64,000 nt of DNA from Symsagittifera roscoffensis (taxonomy: Eukaryota > Xenacoelomorpha > Acoela > Convolutidae): assembly GCF_963678635.1 (NCBI RefSeq), contig NC_087068.1:53964213-54028212 (forward strand), read 5' to 3'. The translations under genes were made by a program, and so were the position numbers. The notes below the pieces were generated by a model that worked only from the letters and a program-made list of their open reading frames with translations, searched no databases and was not told the DNA's origin. This document shows, piece by piece, positions 1 to 11,660 of the stretch. Numbering within the stretch: the stretch's first letter is position 1; the number at the start of each line of letters is the position of its first letter.

Positions 1-436
1 ATCCTTGGGCGCGACCTGATGGGCACCCTAGGTCTCGAGCTAGTTCAAAGGAAGAAAGTGATGGGAATCACAGGGGAAGGGACCAGTCAAGAGGAGGAGG
101 AATACGACGAATTGCAAACATACTTCTGTAAGTTGTACCCAAATTTATTTACTACGATAGGGAAGATCCGGAATGCGAAAGTAAGAGCTGAATTTTTTGA
201 AAATTTGAAGCCCATACAACAAAAAGGGCGTTGGGTGCCAATCAGTCTACAAGAAAAGGTGGATAAAGAAATTCATCGGCTGATAAATGAAGGACATATC
301 ATAAAATTACAAGAGTGCTCAGATAAGTATTTCGTCTCTCCTATCGTCATTACAGTAAAAAAAGGATGGAAGCATAAAATTAGCACTAGAATCAAGAGAA
401 TTGAATAAACAGGTACACAAAAATAAGTACCAAGCA
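1..436 (+). pseudogene. pol: Element A: protease C-terminal tail and RT fingers (pol fragment)
   Basis: The frame opens with ILGRDLMGTLGLEL, the LLGRD-type motif that closes retropepsins of this group. It runs into the RT N-terminal region, with GRWVPISLQEKVDKEI and FVSPIVITVKK, the usual lead-in to the fingers domain. Near 375 the frame shifts by one base: the original frame becomes meaningless and ends at 406-408, while SRELNKQVHKNKY continues in the next frame to about 433. There the sequence jumps to the region after RT motif C. Elements B and C carry about 70 residues at this point, including the first catalytic Asp, which is absent here. Confidence 0.8.
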
Positions 437-443
437 TAAGTCA

Positions 444-1682
444 ATGCCGGCGGAATTCCAGAAGGTAATAGATAATTTACTTAAGGAGTTCCCCCGGGCT
501 AACGAGTTTATTGATGATATCTTAATTGCTTCAAAAGGAACTAAAATTGAACACATTGCGTTAGTGGAAAAGATATTGAAAAAGCTGGACGTCTCCAATG
601 TCGCGTTAAAATTGCGAAAATGCGAATTTGCGAAAACGGAGTGCGAATGGCTTGGATTTCGAATTGGGGAAATTGGTATAACGCCCGTAGTAAGAAAAAC
701 ACAAACAATAGAAGACTTGAAAACCCCAAAATCTCGAAAGCAGTTGAAATCCTTGATGGGTTCGCTACACAGCTTACACAAATTTTTACCCAAACTCGCC
801 GAGTTAAGCGCACCGTTAAGGCCATTACTGAGCCAAAATGACGATTTTGTCTGAACACCCGCCTGCGAAAATGCGTTCCAACAATTAAAATCGCTTGTGG
901 AAAACATTGTCGAATTAAGACATTTCGACATTCACCGTGAAACTAGAATCATTTGTGACGCTAGTCACAATGGCCTAGGGGCCGTCTTAGAACAGTATGG
1001 CGCATCCGGGTGGCATCCGATTTCGTTTGCATCCCGTTATCCTAATCCGGCTGAGAAAAAATACTCCACAAACGAATTAGAATTACTCGCGGTAGTGTGG
1101 GCCACGGAACATTTTCGGAATTATATATACGGTCGGTATTTCACAGTGATATCTGATCATAAAGCGCTACTTACATTGTTGAATTCGTCACCAAAAGGAA
1201 ATAAAACATTTTTCAGTCGCTTAACTCGATGGTATGATCGACTGGTGCCATACAATTTTAAAGTTGAACATCGACAAGGGTCAAAAATGGGGATGGTTGA
1301 CTATTGGTCTCGGTTTCCGTCCGCAGAGGCACCCGAGACAAGTCATTACGATGAAAATTTTACAATAGCAAAGATAAGAATGATAAACGCGGCGTTGAGG
1401 CCCAAGGATAAAATGAAGCCTAGGGGTCAAGAAATGAACAACATTCAGCGAAAACCGACGGTAGGGGGCGTACAGTCATGTTTCGACACAACGAAAGCAG
1501 TTTCATCCAATGAGAATGAAAGAAATGACGATTATGCAAATATTCACCGTGAGCACAAACGCTCAATAGAGGGCGTGTTTACATGCAACCGACGGTTAAC
1601 CAATCAGCGTCGAGATGTTTGCATACCGGCGAAAATATGCAAATACCGAAGAACGAGATTCAGACTTTGTTCTCATTGCTGA
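444..1682 (+). pseudogene. pol: Element A: RT palm/thumb, connection and RNase H
   Basis: The frame begins right after the RT deletion at MPAEFQKVIDNLL and carries the YxDD-box variant FIDD (Asp codons at 513-518), then the thumb with CEWLGF and LKSLMGSLH. A TGA at 852-854 interrupts the connection, where relatives have Trp. The RNase H domain follows with CDASHNG, STNELELLAVVW and SDHKALL, so the expected acidic residues Asp, Glu, Asp are all visible, and then SRLTRWYDRL and VDYWSRFPS. The frame then runs into a low-complexity linker and meets a second TGA at 1680-1682. Catalytic RNase H residues are intact, but RT lacks motif A, so the product would be inactive. Confidence 0.85.
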
Positions 1683-3437
1683 AATTACAGTTGCAAACAT
1701 AAAAAATTGATTCAATACTCTCGAAACCCTTCCATTTCAACTAACTACAAGTGCAAGCCTTCTGCGTCGAAAATTTACAGTTGCGAACCATCCGTCTTAC
1801 AAAATTACAGTGAAAAACCACTTACTTTGAAAATTTACAGTAGTAAAGATTATAGTGAAAAGCCAGTTACTTTGAAAATATACAGTAGCAAATCCGAGAG
1901 AAATAACATGAGTAATTTGCCAGAAAAGAATGATCCTCCAACTTCGGCAATAGTCAACACATCAATTAATTTGGGAAATGTTAATCTTAATGTTGTACTA
2001 AACCGCCTAAATCAACCTCCTAGCGTTAGTTCGGATTCCGATATTGAAATGATATCACCTGAAAAACTTGATACCAAACAAACTAATTCTAAAAAACTAA
2101 ATACAATTATATCTTTTCCACGTCAGTTCCCCGGTTTATCGTACCCACTTGTACAAAATGAAAAATGGATCTATTCCATAGTGCCGTCGGATAGTAAACT
2201 AGTGAAGAAAATTGAACACCCGGAAGTTTTGAATTTAAAAATAATTGAAGCAAATATTGAAAAAGACCCAATTATGAAGACCATCCGAGACAACATCAGA
2301 GACAGGAACCCACGAGCAAAGGAGATTATTACAAGATTAGGACAATATTACGCCCAGAATTACAACGATTTTGCAGTACGGGAGAATTGCCTGTGGATGG
2401 ACGGCCGGTTAGCAATACCGAAGGACCTATCATCAGCAATTCTGAATGTCTCCATTATAACCATCATGGGCGGGATAAGATGTTCGCAGCCGCAAAGGAC
2501 GTGTGGATTCCCCTTATGCACCGAAATATCGCGGCCACAGCCAAATACTGCAAAAGAAGCAGGTAAAAACCTTAAACCGGACATTCCAAAAAATGACATG
2601 GGGGAAACGTATGATCCTAAGGAACCAAATGATTTGGTCCAATTAGACTTCTGGGGTCCAGTAAACTATGTTGGGGGTCGGAAAAAATATGTACTTGTAG
2701 CAGTAGATACTTTCTCGCATTGGCCGTCGGCGTATGTTTGTTCAAGCAACAAATCAAAAAGTGTATTGAAGTTCCTAATGAAGTACATAAATACTCATGG
2801 ACACCCAAGGAAATTGCACATGGATCAAGCCACGGGGTTTTTCTCTAACGAAATTCGAAATTTCTGTAACTATGAAGGTATCGAACTTAATAAATCTCCG
2901 ATTAGGGACCATCGCGCAACAGGAATGGTTGAACGGAATATTGAGTCGATAAAAAATTACGTGTTGACTTATCTCCAGGAAAATAAAAACTACAAGTTTG
3001 GGGAGATGATATCCCGTGCGCTTAGTGCATTACATTTTGTGCCACACTATAAAACTAAACTAACGCCGTTCGAAGCATACCATGGTCGAGAAGCAAATAC
3101 GGCACTGCGAAATTTAACAAAAAAGCCGTCATTGAAAAACCTAAATTGGAACAATGTCGTTAATCAAAAGTTTTCTTGTTTAGACAAGGCAAGAAACCTC
3201 CCAGAAGTTGAACTTACCCTAGATTGGGAGAAGAGAAGTGACTTAGTGTACGCCCCTCAAAATAGGAAAGCTCCAATCATTTTGGACGATGACGTGGTAA
3301 CGGATCCCAAGGCTCCGGAAGTTGTGGACCCCAAGGAACTAGGCCCACCCAAGACCCCAACATTGCTGAAAAAGCATAAAACAAGTTCAACGACGGTGTA
3401 TCAAAGGACCCAAGGAGGTATAAACGTTTGCCATTAA
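1683..3437 (+). pseudogene. pol: Element A: linker and integrase (pol)
   Basis: It continues the frame of the preceding RNase H piece. Residues encoded by about 1690-1900 form short imperfect repeats (for example EKPLTLKIYSSK and EKPVTLKIYSSK). The integrase zinc finger, with HHGRDKMFAAAKDVW, lies in another frame at 2447-2560, while the main frame stays open through it. The catalytic core is complete: LVQLDFWGPV supplies the first Asp, LHMDQATGFF the second, and TGMVERNIESIK the Glu. The usual C-terminal SPFEAYHGR-type motif appears as TPFEAYHGREANTALR. Because DDE is intact, this is the best preserved part of A. The frame closes at 3435-3437 and the tail continues one base over. Confidence 0.85.
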
Positions 3438-3930
3438 AAATTGAAAAAATGACTAAACATACGGTGCAAATGGAAAAAGGGTCGTTACTAAGGCGGAGTG
3501 GTGTGTCTTTTAGATCGGCGGCTGAAGAAAGCCTAATTGGGAATAGAAGCGAGGAGTGCACCCCTGGACTGAGTAGAAACGTAACAAGTACACCGGCCCC
3601 AAGCGATTCAAATAAGTATAAGCGAAAAGCGGAGAAGGACCGAACCGCAAAAAAAATAATGCAAGAAAATCAACAAAACAGCGAATAGTGGAATACTCGG
3701 CGGACGAGAGCGAGGACGACGACGACGACTAGGACAGTGAGTGGGAAATCGGACTAAGGGAACCAACCATAGGTGCGGCGAACGAAGGACAGGATGTACC
3801 GTCGGTTAGTGTGAACTCACCACGATCCGTCGGTGGAAAACGCAATAAAAATCAGTACAAAACGGCGACGCGGAAATCAACACGGCAGAGACGCGGAGTT
3901 GATAAAATGTGGGGGTTATGATTCACCGCA
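3416..3930 (+). pseudogene. Element A: charged C-terminal tail after integrase
   Basis: After a one-base shift near 3418 the tail reads through MTKHTVQMEKGSLLRRSG, matching the position and pattern of the tail in element B (ESKHTIKLKNGSVLRKS). It shifts again near 3680 into an acidic run (ADESEDDDDD) and ends with a basic STRQRRGVDKMWG block near 3915. Related blocks recur in B, D and E. The function is unknown: no chromodomain motif is visible, although Ty3/gypsy integrases often end in a targeting domain. Everything beyond that positional comparison is inference. Confidence 0.6.
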
Positions 3931-4690
3931 TAGAACATAAATGAGGGAATCGACAAGAAGAGAAAAAGGAGAAAAGTAACCCTTAAGAGAGCTTTGGCGG
4001 GTGAGAAAACTCAAGGAAAACTAAAAACTTAACTAGTACATTTATACAATACAAACAGTAACATAAAGTTGATAAATTTTATCTACGCTAAAATTTATTT
4101 GTGGTTGCCCGAATGAGATAGGGACCAGTTTTGAGTTTATGTAAGTGCTAGCCAGTTTTGAGTTTATGTAAGTGCTATCAATTCTTCTAGATAGACACCA
4201 GTTTGAGTTTATGTAAGTGCTATCAATTCTTCTTTCTGTCTGGGGACCTGCTGTCTTGACCTTGCGATCTCTAATGTCCGATGGGATCTGAAATAAAAGA
4301 GTGCAGTAAGATTTCGATTTGATGCCTAACAGTTTGCCTACAATAAAACTTATTAACAACCTTTTTGAATTTCCAAGCTTACGACTTTAACAAAATGCAG
4401 TCGAATTTGATATCAATTAAACAGCAGAAAAAACATTCTTATGAACGACTCAATGCATAATCAAAAACCTCGTAAAAATATCTGGCAAACAGCGAACTCC
4501 GTGGATTTGCTCCTGCCATGATTAACAATTGGTCATCCAATCCGTAAAAACAGGCAACTTTTAGTCATGGATTTTGCAGTTTTAGATGTTTCTATCTTCT
4601 AACAATTCGGTCACAAGCCACGCAACTAACCAAAATTTCAGAAATAAATTTGATTCGGTACGGAATCCGTGACAACTAATTTTAAAAGAG
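3931..4690 (+). other. Non-coding stretch after element A
   Basis: AT-rich sequence without a convincing reading frame. It holds the three-copy repeat at 4122-4233. I looked here for a 3' LTR of A with TG...CA ends and found none. Confidence 0.5.
4122..4233 (+). repeat. Three-copy tandem repeat, unit about 29-38 bp
   Basis: The core CCAGTTTTGAGTTTATGTAA followed by GTGCTA occurs at about 4122, 4151 and 4198. The second and third copies extend through TCAATTCTTCT. The third copy has lost one T. It is a small local duplication in otherwise unique sequence. Confidence 0.85.
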
Positions 4691-5125
4691 GTCAAGACTA
4701 AAAGATCGCAAACTTTTTTTCGGAGTTGTTTCAATCCACTTGCAACATCGACTGTTATTGTAACTTTACTTTGAATAATCTGGAGGTAAACAATTTTTTT
4801 TCAAGACTAAAAAGAAATGAAATTTTCCGGAGGTTTTTCAGTCTGCTTGCAACCTTGATGTATTTTTTAATGCAGTTATACAGCTCTTTTATAATAAGCT
4901 ATTCAGTTTTTATCAAGACAGTTACTCATTTAATCACAAACTCGTATGTCACCGTAACTTTTAAATAAAATTAAGTGTTGCAAGCAGACTGAAAAACCTC
5001 CGGAAAATTTTCATGTCGTTTCAGTCTTGAAAAATTTGTTTACCTCCAGATTATTCAAAGTAAAGTTACAATAACAATCGATGTTGCAAGTGGATTGAAA
5101 AAGCTCCAAAAAAAGTTCGTGATCA
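4691..5125. repeat. Foldback (inverted) repeat with arms of about 155 bp
   Basis: The left arm at about 4691-4853 and the right arm at about 4977-5125 are reverse complements with scattered mismatches. Shared segments include CTTTGAATAATCTGGAGGTA, TTTTCCGGAGGTTTTTCAG and TTTCAATCCACTTGCAACAT. The spacer is about 123 bp. A shorter partial copy of the same motif (AAAATTTTCCGGAGGTAA) follows near 5142. This is a MITE-like or foldback structure. No transposase is visible and no target-site duplication was resolved. Confidence 0.8.
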
Positions 5126-5393
5126 AGACTGAAAGAATGTGAAAATTTTCCGGAGGTAATTTTACCAACTCAAAAGTCATCATATTTTTGACTGAAGAAT
5201 CTAAAAGTATGCAAAGCTCGCAAGCTTTTAGCGGCAATTTTTTCTATATACAAACTCGAACGTCACCGTACCTTATGAGGGAAAGGTGTGTAGTCTATAT
5301 TAAAAACACAATTCGTTCTGCCAGATAATTCCAGACAGTTCGTTCTACCAGAAACATTAATCAAAATTGTTGTTGAACAGAATAAATAGAAGT

Positions 5394-7500
5394 ATGCAGT
5401 TTTTATCAAGACTTCTCAGAAGCAAATACAATCCATTCCGCAAATGTGTATGGAGAATTAAAAATCCGCATAATTTGATTCCTAGGAGGATTTCGTATCA
5501 TTCCCTTTTTTGGGCAGTGTCAATTGTGTGCTTGATCGTCACACTTTGGGACAGACTTTGGATAGCTGAGACGGACGGTGACCTCATAGTAAAACGGGGG
5601 TCGCGCACGTTCATTCCGAAATCTACTAGCAAATGGGGGGACTGGATCACGAGCTGGGTCTGGATCATCACGTCCCGAACTCTGATAGTCTCGCTTAACA
5701 TGAGTTTCGTCACCGTAATGTGGATCTTACCAAATTATTTAGACGAAGCGTTGCCTTCATTTATCGACAGTGACATTCGCCATTCCAATTTACAGATTCA
5801 CAAGTTTTCCGGCATCTGGCTAAACGGCGTCGCCATCGTCTTGCATGTTGTACTGCTCTTCTTGCCGACTGTTCTGGACGGGACTCCTTTTGCAGTTGAT
5901 GAGTGATGGCTTCGACTTCAACGAGTGGTGGGATCCTTGCATCGTGACCTTCAAAAGGTACATAAATGACACCGTGATTTATTTCACATATGATGAAATA
6001 TTCAGACTGCTCCTTTCTCTGCTATGTTTTCTGGTGTTGATGCTTTGAGTCGCGCAGACTGGATGCTTTCTAAAAGCTACTCGGTCGCAATGGCCGTTCA
6101 CGCATTTGCTGGCTTCGCTATGATGTTTGACATGGTCCGCAAAAACTCTCACCACTTTGTCACTTTTTCAACATTCCCTTCATTGGACTTTATTGCCTCG
6201 ATCGCATTTTCTCAATGTTTTTCTACAGGGTGAACAAATTTACTGTTCACAAAATTGAGAGAGTGTCCCAATCCAGTTTTATTTTATACGGTCGGATCCC
6301 AAATTTACCCTACAGAGGCCAAGGGTGCGGCGACAACTACTGGCTGATGCATCTGTTCCAGGGTAAAACCCCCATGTTCCAAAGAGCACATCCGTATACG
6401 GCTTTCCAAAATTGGGACGAGTCATCTCGCGGTTTGTGGAACGTTGGTTTTGTCATCTCAAGCAACGTCAATAACAGACATTCATGGTCTCTATGGCTTA
6501 TGAACAGGTGATGTATAACTTTTGAAAGGAAACAGCAAACAAAAAAGTTGCAGTTTTTTTTGATGATGGCAATTTAACAAACTCAAGCAATAAAAAAAGC
6601 TTTTCTTACAGAATAGCGTTTTTTGTAAAGTTTTTTTTTCACAGGGGAATCTCCCAGAAGATTCAAAATGACGTTAAAACCGAAGATGATAAAATGGAAC
6701 GTGGAATCATTAATCATGGTTTCGAGAGTAGGAATTCCTGGTTTCAAGAATATACTGGAAACGAGTCGACTGTTGAAGTTAACATTCGGGAAGCTGAGTT
6801 CGATCTGAGGTCTTACCGACCTTATCGGTCGTCTTTCTACGTGATTGGAACCGCCTACTCTTCATATGAACACCTGGTTCTAATTGCCTGAGGTTCTGGT
6901 TTTGGATTTTTCATCAGTGCATTGACAATGATAAGTAAGATAATTGTTAAATAATAGCTTTTGACTTCAAATATTTACAGCATTCTTCGCCTATTTGCTG
7001 TTGTTTAGAAAATCCTTATGTAACTGACCGATTAATTTGACAAAAACGAACCCCCAAGAAGGAAGTGTTTTCTTGAAATGTTTTTCGTTTATTCTGTTTT
7101 TATTTGCAGACAATTTTGAGAAAGAGAACCCTGGTCAATTGAAACCTGAAGCACTGTCAAAACTGACCAACACAACCATTCTCTACTCGTCACGTGACAT
7201 GAAAATCATCGAATATTGCAAAAAATGCTCTCAAAAATTGAGTCATTTGAGAAATGCAAAACCGTTTTTCAATTCACAGGAGTTGCAGAAAGCTCCGAGG
7301 AGTCTACAGGTATCCAGGGAGAACCAACTTCAAATCCGGCTCTGAAGGGCAAAAGGATGGATATTGACAGACATTTGTCGGGTTTCAAAGACGTGTTTAA
7401 GAGTACACTTGTATGTGCTTGTGCTTCAAGTGGGTTTTTGGACGAAGTCAAAAGAGTGTGTTATAAATACGGACTCAGGTTAAGAGTTGAAGAAATTTAG
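5394..7500 (+). pseudogene. NADPH-oxidase/ferric-reductase-like flavocytochrome, broken
   Basis: Proteins of this superfamily pass electrons from NADPH via FAD and two haems across a membrane. Several hydrophobic segments lie between 5490 and 6200. One holds a haem-type His pair in HKFSGIWLNGVAIVLH. The FAD-binding motif appears as AHPYTAFQN near 6390. The NADPH-binding region follows as VLIA-stop-GSGFGFFIS near 6880-6920, then TTILYSSRDMKIIEYC near 7180, and a closing LVCACASSGFLDEVKRVC near 7410. The start chosen is ATG 5394, the first ATG in the frame. An acceptor is visible before GGGAATCTCC at 6645, and an intron at 6935-7109 restores phase. Breaks: frame changes near 5895, 6045, 6215 and 7250, and an in-frame TGA at 6889-6891 inside the nucleotide-binding motif. 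The first three could be tiny introns or assembly errors. I call it a probable pseudogene. Confidence 0.7.
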
Positions 7501-8361
7501 GTGATGTGTTAAAATATGTGTACATATTTCTTTGTCTTCTTTATTTTTTTGTACTAGGTTGTCATTATATTGTCTAACCAATTATTGGATGTATTGTTAT
7601 AGATTATTAGAAGTAAACGCAGAATGCGCTTGCAGTAACCTGAACTGTACTTTTTTCGCTTACAATTGATTCCCAAATTGGCACGAAATGGCTTACAATT
7701 AGATTTTGTACAGATAAAGTATTCCTTACCTAACCAGAGTTGATTAGAATCTATTTAACATCGTTTTAGTTTGATTTAAAAACGAAGCTGAAAATATCAA
7801 TTTCAATAGATTCTAAATTGATTACAGTGGTTTGTAGTAAAAAAAAAAACTCTCATCAAATGACTCTTACTCTGTGTGACTCTGATGGAAATTTTTTTAG
7901 TAAAAAATTTTGCTCAAACTTCGAAGTCAAACAAATAAGTGAATTAGGTTTAGCCAATTTGATTCACGTTTTACTATCATGGAAAAGTTCATTTAAATCA
8001 ATTTTCGGTCTAAATAAGTTTGTTTTTCTGCCGTAAAACCCATTTAATTCATTTCAAATCGGTTTAAGTATCTGAATGGGCTATCGTAAACAGATTTTTA
8101 TAGAGTGTATAATCTGTATTTACTCAATTTGAATCGATTTTGTTGGGTTATTTTGTCGATATGTATGGTAAATGTCTCTATAAAAATTTTTGAAAATTGG
8201 AAAATGTTTGGTTTTCAAAATGCAAATGTAAATACTTTATTTTAAACAACAATAAACTTGATCAAAAAATGAGCAATAAAAATTGAAAATGACTGATTTA
8301 AAATATAAACAAGAATCGCTGTAATCAAAACAAATAAGGCAATTTTTTAAAATTACAATCG

Positions 8362-8411
<50 letters not shown>

Positions 8412-9479
8412 CATGTGTATATATGTATATAAGCGATTGTAATTTTTAAAAATGCCTTTTTTGTTCGATTATATTTCGATTATAAAATTTTCAAAATTGT
8501 CTTCACTGTTCTTATTACATTAATTGCTATAATTCATTTTGTGTCAATAATGATCAATTCTTTGTTTTAACTTTTAAATACCTGTTAAGAACAATTTAAC
8601 TTGGTGTCATTTTTAGTTCAGATTAAACTTTCAGAGAAAAAATCCGAGTGGAATTGAAGCTGGATTCTGCGATTTCACGAGCGGTTGTTTTATAAACTAT
8701 CATAATTGTACTTAAAGCATGCTTGCTTTTTCCTTAGCACTTTATAAAGGTTGCTGAAAGCGCACACGATTTATTGTTCAGTAGAAATTCTCAAAATATT
8801 TTTCACCAAGGGTCAATATTTGCAAACTTCTAGGAGTTGGAAATTGGGACTTTTTTGACGCAATAGTTCAAATTGGGATAACTGACTCGCAATATATTTC
8901 GTCGAGTTATAGCGTCGGCAGGAAATCCAGTCATTCCATATCGAATTGACGCAAACATCGTTTTATTTGGGTAAAGTTTTTGAGGGGTAAAGTACGATGC
9001 GCAAAATTTAACACTTTGTATTTTATACAGCATATAAGGTACATATATGAAAAGCAAATATGTTGTTGCAGTTACTCCCCATAAGATTTTTCATTGGGGT
9101 TGCATTTGCATACTTAGCCATGTTTTTTCCCTTTCGTGTGTAATTTTTAACGATATTTCATTGTATAGATATATAAAGGACCTCCACATTTTTTATGATC
9201 GTCCTTTTATACATTCGCATTTAAAAATTGATCGGGCACGAAACTTGGTGTATAGGAGCTTCAAGTATCTAAAAAAAAGTAATTGTATTTTTTTCCTTAT
9301 AACTTTTTGCTCCTCCCATATTTTATCTACACACTATTTCTACCATTTAACCACGACATTTTTTGATGTTTGAAATTGTATTAATTCGAGGTTGAGGTGC
9401 TCACTTGATACCAACTAAGTTTTACCCAAACAAAAATCCCTGTTCGAGACAGGGTTTTGAATCAAACACTGAATCAAAA
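7501..9479 (+). other. No gene recognised; AT-rich spacer
   Basis: I see no supported exon here. A frame on the plus strand at 9047-9373 is AT-rich, shows no domain and has no splice support. The stretch holds the TA microsatellite with inverted flanks at 8324-8458 and a possible AATAAA signal near 8250, far downstream of the flavocytochrome remnant. Confidence 0.45.
8324..8458. repeat. TA microsatellite inside a short inverted repeat
   Basis: A run of TA dinucleotides at about 8364-8405 is followed by a degenerate TATG/TACA stretch. The flanks AAGGCAATTTTTTAAAATTA plus CAATCGA on the left and GCGATTGTAATTTTTAAAAA plus TGCCTTTT on the right are reverse complements, making a hairpin-forming unit of about 135 bp. 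Confidence 0.8.
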
Positions 9480-11660
9480 CATTTATCAAGAGCGATCATA
9501 ATTGACTCGAGCTTTGTCAAAACTTCCGTCAACATATAAAACGACATCGAGCACAGTCGAAAAATACCTTGCGCACAGTCGATCATAGTTCGGGCACCAT
9601 CAAAACATTCTTCTATTATTTAACAAGCATCCTAAAAAACGGTCGAAAAATACCATACCACGAGCAATGTCAAAACATACATCAAAACCGATCAAAAAAT
9701 CCTAGAGCACGGCCGACAATTCTAAGGCACGGGCAATAACTACCTCAAAAGCGGCCCAAAGAGTCGTCGATTACGGTCTGAAGGTCTTTTGAGCAGTGTA
9801 AAAACAACTTAGAACATTATCTAAACATCCGTAAGCACGATCAAATCTTACAACTAGTTGATTCTTGAGTCGAATCATTGGATCACGGTATTAAAACATT
9901 TCAGGCGAGATCTGATCAACTTTCGAGAATGAACATGTATAGTCGACACAAAATTTGAGGCAGATCTAATCATATTTCGAGGACAAGCTTGGTCAAAACT
10001 AACCCGAGAACGGTTGAAACAACCCTAAAACAAGTTCCATACATCCAAAACACGGTCAAAACATACTTTGAACCGGTCAAAACAGCCTTGAGCACTGGGA
10101 AAAAAAGCTAGGGCACGTTCGAAACATACCTCGAGAATTGTCCAAACATTTTTAAATGGTGTCGAAAAGTTACTCGATCAAGTTCAAAGAATAACTTGAG
10201 CATATTTCGATAGAGCAGAATTAAAACTTCCAACAGCATGATCGAAGCATACTTCGAGCAAATCAAAACATTTATTGTCTAAGTCAAATAAGTCAAAACC
10301 TCTCAAAGTTGGTCTAAACATTCTAAGGCACAGTCGAAACAATCCTCGCGCACGGTCTAAAAGTTCGTCGAGTACAATAAAACAAATCTAAAGCAAGGTC
10401 GACGCATTTCTGGAAAACTATCAATACGTTCCTGGATTACGCTGGTACATACTTCCAGCACAGTCTAAGTAACCTTCGAGGACAATCAAAAATCCTAATA
10501 CACAATGGAAACGCTTTTTTAGCACAGTTGAACCTACTTCAAGGATGGCTGAACCAATCCTTGAACTTGGACGGTCAAACAATTCGATAGGATGAACAAA
10601 ACAATCGCGAGAATGGTCTAAACGTTCTTCAAGCATGGTTCAAATGTTCCTGGAGCACGATCAAAACATACTTCGAGCATGGTTTGAACGAATATACTTC
10701 GAACACAATGAAAAAATCAACAGCACATCGAAACATAGTTTGTGCAGGGGCACAACAAATCAATCGAGCAAGGTCAAAACCACTCAGAACTCGGCTTAAA
10801 GATTCCAAAGCACAGTCGAAGCCTTTTTCGAGAACTGTCAAAATATTCATCGCATCATCCTTAATCACGGTAAAGATAATCGGTCGAGCATAGAGCATGG
10901 AGCAGGGTAGTAACACGCTTCGAGCATGGCCTGGAGGTAATTCGAGCAAGATCTAAAAACTATAGGGCTAGGTGGAAACATCGAAACATACTTCCAGACA
11001 GTCAAAAATTTAAACCGCGCCGATCTCGGTCAAAACTACTTTACTGAGATTATTATACTTCGTTCTTAATATACTTTGGAGACAGTCAAAAATTTCACAG
11101 CACCGATCTTGGTCAAAACTACTCTCAAACGCGATAAAAAACTACCTTGAGTACGGTCGAAACCTTGGTCGAGCATGGTCAAAATTAGGAGCCTGTTATT
11201 CCTAAAAGTTCTGAGCACTTTTTTGAGTAGCAATCGGGTACATTGAGTATCAATACTCGAACTGATATCAATCCTTTCTCGTTTTCTATGAGTTTACTGA
11301 ACGGGATTTCTCTATACGTTTGACCAGATTTCTATCTATTTCAATCAAGAGTAAAGAAGGTAAACTGCATGTCACTGAATTAATGTTTCAGTGGTTGCTT
11401 GGTTTTGTGGAGTTTCGACTTTTCAGTTTACCGCCACAAAGAATCAAAATCAGTCATCTGCCCACGGTCAAACATCCTTTCATCACGATCTGAACGACCT
11501 AAAGGACGGTCTAAGCTCAGAGCATTGTCGAAAAAATTAGGACATAATCAAAATAAACCTCGAGAAGGGCCCAAACATTTTTTGATTACGGTTGAAGCAC
11601 TCTTGGAGCACTGTTAAAACAAATCTCGAGCACAGTCTGAAGATACTTCGTTCCGAAGCA
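9480..11660 (+). repeat. Degenerate 22-bp tandem repeat array, about 2.2 kb
   Basis: The stretch is built from units close to GCACGGTCAAAACATACTTCGA. Runs of exact 22-bp spacing are visible, for example GCACAGTCGAAACAATCCTCGC then GCACGGTCTAAAAGTTCGTCGA near 10327-10370, and several consecutive units near 10610-10680. Other units are 20-26 bp or decayed beyond recognition. The array is interrupted at about 11190-11450 by unrelated AT-rich sequence and then resumes. Short open frames inside it (for example 10421-10636 and 10629-10949 on the minus strand) are by-products of the repeat. The consensus was derived by eye. Confidence 0.85.

Larger units (their letters stand above)
1..3930 (+). mobile_element. 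Ty3/gypsy LTR retrotransposon A, 5'-truncated by the window edge
   Basis: The order is protease tail, reverse transcriptase, RNase H, long linker, integrase, charged tail, which is the Ty3/gypsy pol order. The window starts inside pol, so gag and the 5' LTR are not visible, and I could not identify a 3' LTR after the tail. From 444 to 3437 one frame is almost continuous, broken only by TGA at 852-854 and 1680-1682 and by a compensated frameshift at about 2445-2560. The copy lacks about 70 RT codons and cannot encode a working RT. The order of domains is seen directly; family placement is from motif recognition. Confidence 0.9.

Noticed and set aside
3300-3690. Chromodomain at the end of integrase
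   Set aside because: No aromatic cage pattern or typical fold signature; the region is charged and low in complexity.
9047-9373. 108-codon plus-strand frame
   Set aside because: AT-rich, no domain, no splice or start context, no second copy.
9480-11660. CRISPR-like array
   Set aside because: Units are degenerate and directly adjacent with no unique spacers of constant length, and the context is an animal genome.
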